Of a stretch of DNA of 64,000 nucleotides, positions 12,201 through 22,100 are shown one piece after another. The notes under the pieces were generated by a model. That model did no database searches. It worked only from the letters and a program-made list of their open reading frames with translations, and was not told where the DNA came from. Numbering within the stretch: position 1 is the stretch's first letter; each line of letters opens with the position of its first letter. Source of the DNA: Branchiostoma lanceolatum (lineage: Eukaryota > Chordata > Leptocardii > Amphioxiformes > Branchiostomatidae); the NCBI RefSeq assembly GCF_035083965.1, contig NC_089731.1:1788001-1852000 (forward strand), written 5' to 3'. Position numbers and translations under genes: made by a program.

Positions 12201-15200
12201 TTCCTGGACGTCGGTACGTCGCTTCCAACTTCTTCTTTCCCCGTACACTGAACTTGTAACCACATTCGACCCGACGTACGTGGTGCTGCACTAGTACATT
12301 ACAGGTGACAAATTGAGAAAGGTGATAAAACGTCTCACGAAATTGTCATCAAAATGAAATATTCCGTATAGGTGATTGATAACTTTTTCAAAGAAATGTG
12401 AACTCGATTAATTGTTATAGAAATTTTCAAGCCGTCCTCGATCCGGCACAACGTCCCAGGCGCCTTTGACCAACTACGTATACTATACATGTGTAGTGCG
12501 AGTGTGTGTGGTGTGGTGCATTTCTTGGAAACAGTATGGTTGATTCAAATTTGTAATAACATCACAATGTTCAACATGTCATTCGCACTGACGTAGAATC
12601 AAATGGAATCTAAACATCTGAAATCCCTGTTATTGTTGACCGCAGGTAAACGCTACGGTTTTTCACTGGGCCTGGGCCGGAGACCGAGGGCGAGTTTCGA
12701 CTCGGACGGATCCGACGAAGTCTTCCAAGACTACGCAAGTACGGACGCCATCTTGTCCTTCATAATTCAGAACATGAACCTCATGCTCTGTCTTCTGTCT
12801 TCTTCTGATTGGTTGATTTTTCCCATGACAGCAGCCATGCCTACAGCTCACGTTTTTACAATCAGTAATCAACGGCAATAACAAATTGAAGTTTCAAGAT
12901 GCACACGTCAGATATTATGATTTAAGGCTACACCAGTACATTCAATGTGTCTTAGAAACTACGGAGTTGACTTCTTATGGCATAAACATCAATTAATCAT
13001 GCCCATAGCCGAACCAATCCATCAAAGATAAGGTCACTTAGGCACATTTTCCATTAAGCACAAATAAGTCAAATCTAGAAATCTAGAGTTTGCATAACAA
13101 GGAGTAGTTGATGAAACCGCTAGGGGGCGTATGAGCGTGGACACATTGGAGACCGCGTGAGGAATATCTAATTTTCGCATTTGCTACAAAAAGAAGGGAT
13201 CCTTGATTGTAGTTGTCCTAATGCTAAGGTTTTGTTTTCAAAGCTCTATATCAAAAAGATAAGTTTTATTAATTTTGACACAGAACATGAAATGCCAAGT
13301 TCAACTTCAATTTCTAAAAGTCAAGTCATTCGTGCTCTCGCTCAAGCCTAAAGGTCTCCCAGTGTGCACGCACGCCCCCTGGCAGTTTGTATGCTAAGTG
13401 CATGGTCTAAACGTGGTTACGCCCTCCAGGCCTCCACAGCTGCCCCTTCCACGAGTCGGCTCCGTCACTCAACCACCTCACCGTCACTTCCGGTCACTCT
13501 GACAGGCACAGCTTCTCGTCAATAGACGGTGAGTTTGGGAGGGAGGGAGGGAGGGAGGGAGGTAAGAAGGGAAAGTTGGGACATGTATAGGGGAGGCTTT
13601 GGATGAAGGTACGGAAAGTATGCTGCTAAGTTTTTTGTATCACTGAGTCACCAGTGGTCGGAAAGCTCATCTGGGGTAATGTTAGATACATATGGCAAGA
13701 ACATGCCACGTATCAGTCCCTAAAATGATATGATGAATCTGGATAGAAGGATGTTGGGAATCCGGAGAATAGCATGAACACACAGATACCACCTACCGCC
13801 TTGATGCAAAATAAGTCATGATATTTGGCGATCTGTACATAATCATTGGGAGGAAATACTTTTTCCCGGCATTCTACATAATTTTTGACAAGTATTTTGT
13901 GCATCTATTTCACTTACATTTACTCCTGCTCTATTCCTTCAACTTCAAGTCATTCATTTCATAGGCCTTAATTTGTTCCTTGTATATGTACACACCCACA
14001 CTGCACGAAATGGCCTCGTATCCCGGCGTATACGTACAGGGATTCCTCCGGAAATATTCCATATCCCGGTGCGGATTTAGCGTTTCCGATATAATTTACG
14101 GATACGCTAAATCCGCACCGGGATATGGAATATTTCCGGAGGAATCCCTGCACGTATACGCCGGGATACGAGGCCATTTCGTGCAGTGCCACACAAACTA
14201 ACTTCCCTTGAAACATATATTGACAATTCTTTTGGTTACAGACCTAACATAAGCTTCTCGGATTACCCCTGAATATTCATTTTCTGGTCACCAGTCTCTT
14301 CCAGGACAGCAGGCTGGGATTCCCCCTACACTAAACTTCGAATTCCATCAAACCCACCTACCCCATCCCCTGACCAAGTAAGTCCACCCCGAGGATTTCT
14401 TCCCTGCAGCCCATTTCACGGGGACGAAGGAAACATTTCCTCGGGGGTATGTTACACATGTTGCCGAAGAGCTGGCCTGTGTGGCCCCTGGCAACAGTCT
14501 GGATTCTAGGTTTATGATTGTATTCCTCTGCCGGTTCCAGAGAGCCTCCTGCGGAAGCGGCACAGCATGGAGAAGGTCCACGGACCGTCCGCCAGTCTGC
14601 CGGCGGGGTCAGACCTGCACAAGGCCGAGAGGTTCATCCTGGCCAAGTTCGGCTCCTTCTCCAAGCTGCTCCCCTCCGGCACAACTCCTTCCAAGAAACC
14701 CATGTATAGGTGAGACTGCTGTACAATTAAATCACCTGTGCATAGCCACGGAGGTCACTAGGAAGTGAAGAGCCTGATGCCGACCCCATGGGCTGGTAGA
14801 TGATGTTGATGACTCTGCATCATTTTTTGCAATGATTTTGGAGAGGCCGTTTGAATCCACATTCCATGCGTATGATCAATGTTTGCTGTTAGCTTTTCGA
14901 AAAGCTTTAGCAAAACTGTTAACTTACGTCTTGTTTAGTATCATAATGAAACTGTCAAAAAATGAGGACATATGTCATAAATGCTCCTAATTGCAAAGCG
15001 AGCTACATCGATCTGTAGCACACATTCACTATAGTAGGAAGTCTAAATAGGGTATCATCTATTGAATTTGATTTCAGTCTTATGATGATAACCAAATGTC
15101 TGGAACAGCCTACCACCAGACACACGTACGGCTCCGAATCTGACTTCCTTTAAGAGACTCTTGAAGTAACGGAAATGAACTAAACGAACGGACACAGACC

Positions 15201-16126
15201 ATGAACCAGCTTTCGCCCTACTTTATGTTGTATGTTGTAGAAATTGTATATTGTTGTACCATAGATATGTAATGATATATGTTGATAGAATTATTAGGAC
15301 TCAAATGACTGTGTATCTCTGTTATATTGTATCTGACCCTTGCCTCTTCCCTCATGACCTCAATGAAAAGCGGCCTGCGTGCCGATTTGAGCTTATCATG
15401 AATAAACGAAGGTTCAAACAAAATATTTCTCCACCATAATAACTTTGTTCTGTTCCCCTCAGACCTGCCCTGGGAGGAGAGCTGATCCCGGTGAGCGGCA
15501 AGTTCGCGCGGCTGGTGGAACTACAGATGGCGGACGGCGCCTGGCAACTGGACGCGTCATTCTCTGACGTCATCGACATCCCCTTGGAAACGCTGCACCG
15601 AGCATGCCCGATGTTCGACAGGCACGAGAACCCGTCGGGAAGGTTCGGGTCCGCCGAGATCGCCCGACGCGATTCCGACGACAACACGACGCACTGCTGG
15701 AACTTCGGTAGGAGACACAAGAAAAACGGCGCGAACAACGAGGCCAAGAACTTGAAAAAGATGATGTGGCAGGAACTGAACGAGTCCTGGAAAACCGTGA
15801 CTCCCGCGCTTTTCAACCAATCACAGGCCGACGCCGCGCAGATGACACAAGATAATAATTTTGGCGAGAACTGCGCGGACGACGAGGACAAAGAAAGCAC
15901 GACGGAGGAATCAAACGACATCGAGTCGACGAAGTCGCGATTCTGGGCGACTCTTGTGGCGCTGGGCTGGCTGGAGAAGAAGTGTGTGCGGCTGTTTGAT
16001 GAGTGGGAACTTATGGCGGGAAAAGCCGAGACTTGGCTAGCAACGAACGAGAACGCGTTGCCAAGGGGATGGGACCTGCTCAGCTTAAAGGCCGCCGCCA
16101 TGGAGCTCCTGGTTCTCCTACGATGA
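3230..16126 (+). CDS. VWA5B: VWA5B-like VIT/vWA domain protein, 15 exons
   Basis: Exons: 3230-3880, 4983-5120, 5520-6012, 6467-6614, 7434-7548, 8080-8200, 8769-9005, 9248-9523, 10637-10799, 11073-11305, 11633-11821, 12646-12738, 13430-13528, 14541-14709, 15463-16126. They join in frame to 1262 codons (human VWA5B1/2 are about 1200-1240). The start is MPRLLNW, like MPGLLNH in VWA5B1. A VIT domain fills exon 1. A vWA domain starts near residue 350 with a complete MIDAS: DRSGSMS in exon 3, then GGTN across the exon 3/4 border and LTDGAVSN in exon 4. Four 14-residue repeats in exon 8 are low-complexity. The C-terminal exon carries VALGWLEKK and FDEWELMAGKAETWL, matching the conserved VWA5B tail. 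Cellular role is poorly known for the family; no signal peptide or membrane segment is seen. B1 versus B2 is not resolved, probably a single pre-duplication orthologue. Several of its splice junctions are tandemly duplicated (see repeats). Confidence 0.93.
4041..4242. mobile_element. MITE, TGCTAGGGTCACA ends
   Basis: Inverted ends (TGCTAGGGTCACA followed by a GGGGCCCGGCCGGGC-type block) bound about 200 bp in intron 1 of VWA5B. Flanking bases allow a TA target duplication. A second copy at 47761-48092 has the same ends. No coding capacity. Confidence 0.7.
5210..5388 (+). mobile_element. LINE 3' end with ATTC tail
   Basis: A 3'-UTR-like stretch with AATAAA runs into a perfect ATTC microsatellite (about 5357-5388). 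This is typical of 5'-truncated CR1/L2-type retrotransposon copies whose 3' ends carry short tandem repeats. It lies in intron 2 of VWA5B. No reverse-transcriptase codons are visible in this copy. Confidence 0.5.
6562..7065 (+). repeat. Minisatellite reiterating VWA5B exon 4 end and its splice donor
   Basis: A unit of about 112-116 bp is repeated four to five times. The first unit is the coding end of exon 4 (SNTSRVIDLVRANSSHT) plus the donor AGGTGAGTAC. Later units repeat the exon tail, the donor and about 40 bp of intron with a few substitutions, so several near-identical donors follow the real one at 6614/6615. Periodicity decays after about 6990. Confidence 0.88.
7599..7903 (+). mobile_element. 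tRNA-derived SINE with 11-bp target duplication
   Basis: The body (7610-7892) starts with a tRNA-like head: A-box TGGCCGAGTGGGTAGAG and B-box GAGTTCGAACCCC, followed by an unrelated 3' half ending in TTTGACTTTGACTTG. It is flanked by direct repeats ATATGATCTGC (7599-7609, 7893-7903). Two further copies occur in reverse orientation near 34.4 and 46.0 kb. It is not a functional tRNA: there is no complete cloverleaf and the length is about 283 bp. Confidence 0.9.
9283..9450 (+). repeat. Coding tandem repeat in VWA5B exon 8 (4 x 42 bp)
   Basis: Four consecutive 14-residue units of the type SPDNEKPRHGNERI lie in frame within exon 8. They are charged, proline-containing and probably disordered. 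The nucleotide similarity between units points to recent unit duplication, so length polymorphism between alleles is likely. Confidence 0.85.
9554..10206. mobile_element. DNA transposon relic with TTAAGGTYYCGG ends
   Basis: Inverted ends (TTAAGGTTCCGGTTCGGA on the left, TTAAGGTCTCGGTTCGGA on the right when reversed) enclose 653 bp in intron 8 of VWA5B. Flanking TGA trinucleotides (9551-9553, 10207-10209) look like a 3-bp target duplication. A 113-codon open frame (9640-9981, +) lies inside but shows no domain I can name. A TGAG microsatellite begins exactly at the right border. Confidence 0.65.
10207..10275 (+). repeat. TGAG microsatellite
   Basis: About 17 nearly perfect tetranucleotide units. 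The array directly abuts the right end of the 9554-10206 transposon relic, so it may have grown from the TGA target duplication. Confidence 0.95.
11785..12245 (+). repeat. Degenerate tandem copies of VWA5B exon 11 donor junction
   Basis: The end of exon 11 (AGGGACAGGGGCAAGAAACG, then the donor at 11821/11822) and about 110 bp of intron are repeated at about 11938 and, more degenerate, at about 12100. Each copy keeps the GGGGCAAGAAACG block and the following TATGTAAAAGTTT and ACACACTTC tracts. Confidence 0.75.
13999..14188. mobile_element. Palindromic MITE, CACTGCACGAAATGG ends
   Basis: A 190-bp near-perfect palindrome in intron 13 of VWA5B: arms of about 88 bp starting CACTGCACGAAATGGCC with a short central loop. 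A copy missing the outer part of its left arm lies at 47861-47996 within another MITE. No clear target duplication and no coding capacity. Confidence 0.85.
15080..15420 (+). mobile_element. LINE 3' fragment (end of reverse transcriptase ORF)
   Basis: Near 15100 the forward strand encodes VWNSLPPDTRTAPNLTSFK followed shortly by a stop, the typical C-terminus of CR1/L2-like reverse transcriptase ORFs. A 3'-UTR-like tail ending near a GAATAAACGAAGG stretch follows. It sits in intron 14 of VWA5B, just before exon 15, and is 5'-truncated. Confidence 0.65.
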
Positions 16127-16985
16127 GGGTCATTTCTCCTTCCTCTCTTCCTCCTCCAAGCAGTTCCATATCCTGCTGGAGGTATCTTCAAACCGCCCTG
16201 CTCCCCGTGATATCCCACCGTCGGATCTGTTACGAATGAAGGGCCAGGAAAATCTTTAGATGCCGAATTGGTAGCAGAAGGACCTACACGCAGTCGAGAC
16301 AGAAAAGACAGTGGCCAGAGCAACTGCGTTGCCATACTGTGTTGTTTTGCATTAATATGGTAGCTGACTGGTGTTATCGGTCACCTTTCGGCAAGTTAAA
16401 TCCTTAGAACTAACGGCGCTGAAATGTGAGAAGTAAACTGTCAGCTTTTTAATGTGTAAGGAAACTAATACATCTGCCAATCAGAAAGCTCAAGCGGTTT
16501 AGTGTTGTGATGTTGCTACCAATTTGGAGCGATGACAAGCTCAGTAATTGTCGTGTGGATTGAAATATAAAGAACGGACACAACGTTCAAAAACCTTGTC
16601 TGTACAAAGGCCTAAACTGTGTGCATTGGTGATGAAAATCCCCTGTCTTCTACGGATTGTCTAGAATATAAAAACAAATGTACTGTACAGAGCTTTAAAA
16701 TGTGTGGAGTGGCGATGAATACCGCTTGTTGTCTACGGAATCTCTCGAATGTCCAAAACACTGCATTGTACATAGCCTTCAAACGTGCGCATTGGCCGGC
16801 AAAACCAAGTGTTGTCCAAGAATGTCTACAACATTCAAAACGCGGAATTGTACAAAGCCTTACGTATACAGTGTATCAAAAGGCGGTGGGATGCGCTCGT
16901 TGTTTGAGCTTACTTAATAATGTGCCTATAGCAATGTGACGTCCGAGATACATGGTGAAATAATAAAAAATGCGCTAGCTGTGCT
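16127..16985 (+). other. Probable VWA5B 3' UTR with ~82-bp degenerate repeats
   Basis: After the stop codon there is no further open frame. About 16600-16870 holds three to four degenerate repeats of about 82 bp (each with a TGTACA-AGCCTT and a GTGTGCATTGG-like block). A polyadenylation signal AATAAA occurs at about 16962-16967, the most likely 3' end; another AATAAA lies near 18466. Confidence 0.6.
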
Positions 16986-19185
16986 CTGATTTTAGCCAAC
17001 AGTTCCTTATAGTTATTACTTCCCATTACAGTTGAAATCTTCTTTATTGAATTATCAAATCTAAAGCAATGCGTAAAGTCAGCCTGTTACGGAAACCGTA
17101 GCGCGGAACTGTTCGAAACAGGGCTTCTGAATGTCAAATTTACGTCACTGGAGCATACCAAACCCGCCAAGTTGGAGGGGTGGAGACATTATTTTCTACT
17201 TGGCAAAAATGTGGTGCCAATACATGTATATTTGTAGTAGTTACATTGTGAACCTTGCAGATTAGTAGAGTGTCAGAGGGGAACATCAATTTAAGATGCT
17301 GATGACTAGATACGACAACGTTGTGCCCAGTTGTAGTTGGGATACCGTCTCAAAAATCTATGTCGGACGGCATACCTAATCCAGAATTTGAGACAAACCC
17401 GGAGATTTGTTTCAGGTGGTTTCCACAGGAAAAAGCATGTACGATTGCTGATTGAAAATCATTAGGACACTTCATATGATACGTTTTACTCGGATAGTTG
17501 TGACGTTGAACCTTATGTTTCTAAAAGTCATATTGTATCTGAATCTCTTAATCAGCGAAATGACACGTGTGTTTCCACTGATTATTTCTACAGCAATATA
17601 TATCTCATATTCATGTTCTGGAGCCACGGTAAATACTTTACTATCGCTACAGCGAGTTGTACGTGTTTTTGTCAAGGGTATATCAGAGTTTGTTAGCCTG
17701 GGTGCCATCCTATTTCTACCGGGGCTCCTACACTCGCTACCATAAAAAATTAGGGTAGCGAGTGTAGGAGCCCCGGTAGAAATAGGATGGCACCCAGGCT
17801 AGAGTTTGTCCGCATAACTAGAAAATACAGCTATGTAACTTATGAGTACGGCCTTATAAAGGATTTAAAAAGAAAAACCAGTCATCAAACTGATAACGAC
17901 ACATTTTGCTTACCAGGTAATGGGCCAATGATGATTTCATACATTTTATGGTGTGAGTAAAAACTGTGTCTTTCTCTTGATAGGAAAACCGTGAAGGAAA
18001 GTCAGTTTTCTCATATGTGCTGATTTGTCAAAGAAAATGCCACAGAGGCGAATTGAAGCAAAAATATGTTAATGAAGTATGTACACAATCATTTACCGTT
18101 CTATTCAGCCATATGCTTCTACCATACTTTGATACGATATTGTTAAAAATGTATATTTCTACTTGAGTACTTGTTTGAAGTATTGTAAAGTAAGTCATTT
18201 CTTATCATTATGACTTTAAAGAAAAGTATGTCAGAGTGTTGCCCTGTAGCATACTGATGCACAGGCGTGTACATTAAATATGTAATTGAGGGGAGACTCA
18301 TCGCTAATCAGTAATGGGTCATGCGGCCCTGAAGACTCAATAATGGAGGGTCCCCAGCTTTGTGAATTGTCCAGTGAAATGTGACCAATTTTGTGAAATG
18401 TTGCACCAAAAAGCCGAGACAATTGTCATTCAGATGTTCCACTATAATCAAGGTGGTGAAATCAAATAAACTGTACAAAATATTAAAAAGTTACGAGTTA
18501 CGAGTCTTTTACTTAAACATGATCATATTTATCATTACAACAATGCCCAACATTTAAGTACATTTCTATACATTTTTTCTACATTTGGTAGTTACATTCC
18601 GAACTTCTAAGGCAACATGTTTTGGGATTCCTGAATTTTCATATATTACTGGCTACAAATTTCCAAGGTAGAAAGCATGCCTGCCTTAGTATTTATTTCT
18701 GTATTTACTTTTGTCTTTGCATCAAACAGAAATTTGACTTTAAAACTTTCACATGTGCCACATCTACGTGTCTTTCAAAGGTCAGTATTACGACTTAACT
18801 ACTCCTAGCACATATCTAATAACAAAAAAACAGTACCATGGACATAAACCATTTTACTTTCCGTTACTGATATCGTTATTTGCCTTCTTATTTTGAGAAA
18901 AATTTCTCCCTTAAAACATTTAAGAAAACAATAATCTTCTCTCACTATGAATGGGATCAATAATTTTTTTTATAAAGAGGTTAAGTCCTAAACAATTGGA
19001 TTGCACATATTAAACATGATGAGTAATAATGAGTAATAAGTCTTACTTTGAAAAAGAGAATTTGGCAATTGTGAGAAATTAACCTGAGAATTCATGTAAA
19101 AACTAGTACATCAAGTATTTGACAGTATTTAACACTTTTTCTGCAAGTTTCTTTAAAACCCCCATCACACCCTCACACAGACATG
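16986..19185. other. Intergenic gap between convergent VWA5B and ALG3
   Basis: AT-rich sequence between two gene 3' ends. Apart from the hairpin element at 17694-17800 I see no gene or clear repeat. It probably includes the ALG3 3' UTR at its right side. Confidence 0.6.
17694..17800. mobile_element. Hairpin element, TAGCCT ends, 9-bp target duplication
   Basis: Two near-perfect inverted arms of about 47 bp (starting TAGCCTGGGTGCCATCC) are separated by an AT-rich loop of about 12 bp. It is flanked by AGAGTTTGT at 17685-17693 and 17801-17809. It belongs with the elements at 25339, 49976 and 62821: same TAGCCT termini and 9-bp duplications, different stems. Confidence 0.88.
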
Positions 19186-22100
19186 TTACTTGACCTTCTT
19201 GACCTTGACTTCTGTTCGTGACACATGACCTTTGACCCAGAGTGCCCCCAGTAAGACCAGATGGCAGACGTGGAGTGAGATGGAACTCTCCACCGTGGAG
19301 GGGTAGGTGTTCCACGCCATCTCAATCACTCCCAGAACAAGCAGTCTGCAAGTTAATGAGGTACAAAATTGAAACAAGAACTATTACCTTAAGTTAGTCC
19401 TATACAGCATGGAACCCACAGTTCTTACCAGAATTTCATCTGAAATTGTAAGATTGTCCAGGGGTTTCCTTAAATTTAAAGATTGGAACAAGCAGTCTGC
19501 AAGTTAGCAAGGGACAAAATTTAAACAATCAAGAACTATAGCTCAGTCCTACACAGCATGGAACCCACAGTTCTTACCAGAATTTGAACTGAAAGAGCAA
19601 GGGTGCTTCCAAGTGTTGAGCAGGTCAAACCATTCCGGTCTAAATGGGGTAGAGAATTTCCCGAGAAGCCTTCCTAAGCTTTGCTTGTCCTATTGGGCCA
19701 GTTAGGCCTCATTCTTAGTGAGCAGTTGAGGGAGTCTTGTGATGTTTCTGACATAGGGTGAAGAGATACTGTTACAGTTATATATGAATCACTCCTTGAA
19801 GGGACCTTTGGGTCTTGTTACGTGGTGTCTGGTGACCATTAATTGAATAAAACAAATTGAAAGATAGTTCAGGGATTTCCTCTCTCAAAGATTGGAACAA
19901 TGGTGCCGCCCATCCTCCCTATTGTACTGTAAACCCCTGCACCACCATACGGTTTGTGAAAAATAGGGTTTTATACTGAATATTTTCTCTTGTTGATCTC
20001 TTTAGAATGCAACTGTAGGTAACATGGCCAAGAAAAGGGCTATATATGACAACGCCAAATTCAGCTGCTTCCTCCCAGGTTTCCCCCTCCTAAACTATGC
20101 CGCCTTGGGTCGTTTTACCAGCATAATCCAAAACTCACCTGACCACTGTTGGAATATCCATGGACCACATGGTAGTACAGAGTGTGGTAGTAACACAGAA
20201 CTTACCTGACTACTGTAGGTAGGTCTGTGGACCACAGTAGGTAGTTCAGAGTGTGGTAGTACCACAGAACTTACCTGACTACTGTAGGTAGGTCTGTGGA
20301 CCACAGTAAGTAGTTCAGAGTGTGATAGTACCATAGAACTTACCTGACTACTATAGGCAGGTCTGTGGACCACAGTAGGTAGTACGGAGTGTGGTACGTA
20401 GTACCATAGAACTTACCTGACTACTGTAGGTAGGTCTGTGGACCACAGTAGGTAGTTCAGAGTGTGGTAGTACCACAGAACTTACCTGACTACTGTAGGT
20501 AGGTCTGTGGACCACAGTAGGTAGTTCAGAGTGTGGTAGTACCACAGAACTTACCTGACTACTGTAGGTAGGTCTGTGGACCACAGTAGGTAGTTCAGAG
20601 TGTGGTAGTACCACAGAACTTACCTGACTACTGTAGGTAGGTCTGTGGACCACAGTAGGTAGTTCAGAGTGTGGTAGTACCACAGAACTTACCTGACTAC
20701 TGTAGGTAGGTCTGTGGACCACAGTAGATAGTTCAGAGTGTGGTAGTACCACAGAACTTACCTGACTACTGTAGGTAAGTCTGTGGACCACAGTAGGTAG
20801 TTCAGAGTGTGGTAGTACCACAGAACTTACCTGACTACTGTAGGTAGGTCTGTGGACCACAGTAAGTAGTTCAGAGTGTGGTAGTACCACAGAACTTACC
20901 TGACTACTGTAGGTAGGTCTGTGGACCACAGTAGGTAGTTCAGAGTGTGGTAGTACCACAGAACTTACCTGACTACTGTAGGTAGGTCTGTGGACCACAG
21001 TAAGTAGTTCAGAGTTTGGTAGTACCACAGAACTTACCTGACTACTGTAGGCAGGTCTGTGGACCACAGTAGGTAGTACGGAGTGTGGTACGTAGTACCA
21101 TAGAACTTACCTGACTACTGTAGGTAGGTCTGTGGACCACAGTAGGTAGTACAGAGTGTGGTAGTACCACAGAACTTACCTGACTACTGTAGGTAGGTCT
21201 GTGGACCACAGTAGGTAGTTCAGAGTGTGGTAGTACCACAGAACTTACCTGACTACACTACCAAAAATGTTGTTTCTTATTTTTCTTGTTTTCTTATTTT
21301 TTCTTATTGAGAGAAAGATTTTCTTCCATAAAGAATTTCAAGAAAATCAAGAAATCTTACGCAAAACCTTTGTACGTTAAATCTTACATTAAGAGTTTTA
21401 TTCTTGTTTTTCTTAGGTGAAGAGAGGATTTCTAGTCTGATTTTTTATCAGCAAGAATATTCTAGAAATTCTAGTCAATCTTTCTTCCTTATTCTTCACA
21501 CAATATTTGCTTCTTGTTTGGTCAAATGGAGTATTTTACAGAATCTACTCTTAAGATTTTTATTCTTGCCATACATGAATTTTTCTTTAGACTTTCATTT
21601 CACTAGGAAAACATTCTTGACATTTCTTGTTTTCTTGATTTAGGAAGTCTGAGGAATATGATTCTTGCTATTCTTAGTATATCTAAGAAGATGTAAGGAT
21701 TTTCTTGACCAAATACAGTTAAGAAAAATGAGAAAATCAAGAAACTGTAAAACAAGTAATTCCCAAGTGTTTTTCTGTTCGAATTCCTTTTCCACAAAGT
21801 TAAAGAAAGATGTTTCCTGCTTTTCTGTGTTATCTAAAAATGAAAGTTCGAATTTGCATGATTTCCTTTCTTTTCTTAACATTGTAAAGCTCAAGAAGAT
21901 AATTATTGTTTTTCTTGTAATGAGAAAGTAAATTATGCTAATTTAATACTCCCATCATCCTTTGCTGTAAAGAGAGTTTGAATGTGGACCGTTGAGTTTG
22001 GGCTCCAGCTGTATTTGCCTGATGTGCGGTTTAGATCTTACAATAATAGGGAAAGATGTGGCTAGTTTCGTGAGGACACTTTTTGGTATCATGTGGGACT

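Noticed and set aside
15352-16335. 327-residue minus-strand open frame
   Set aside because: Antisense shadow of VWA5B exon 15, whose forward frame matches the conserved family tail.
20351-21067. 238-residue open frame on the minus strand
   Set aside because: It is a read-through of the ALG3 exon-8-derived minisatellite (69-bp units kept in frame), not a separate gene.
20131-21255. CRISPR-like regular repeats
   Set aside because: The units are contiguous, with no unique spacers, derived from exon 8 of a eukaryotic gene.
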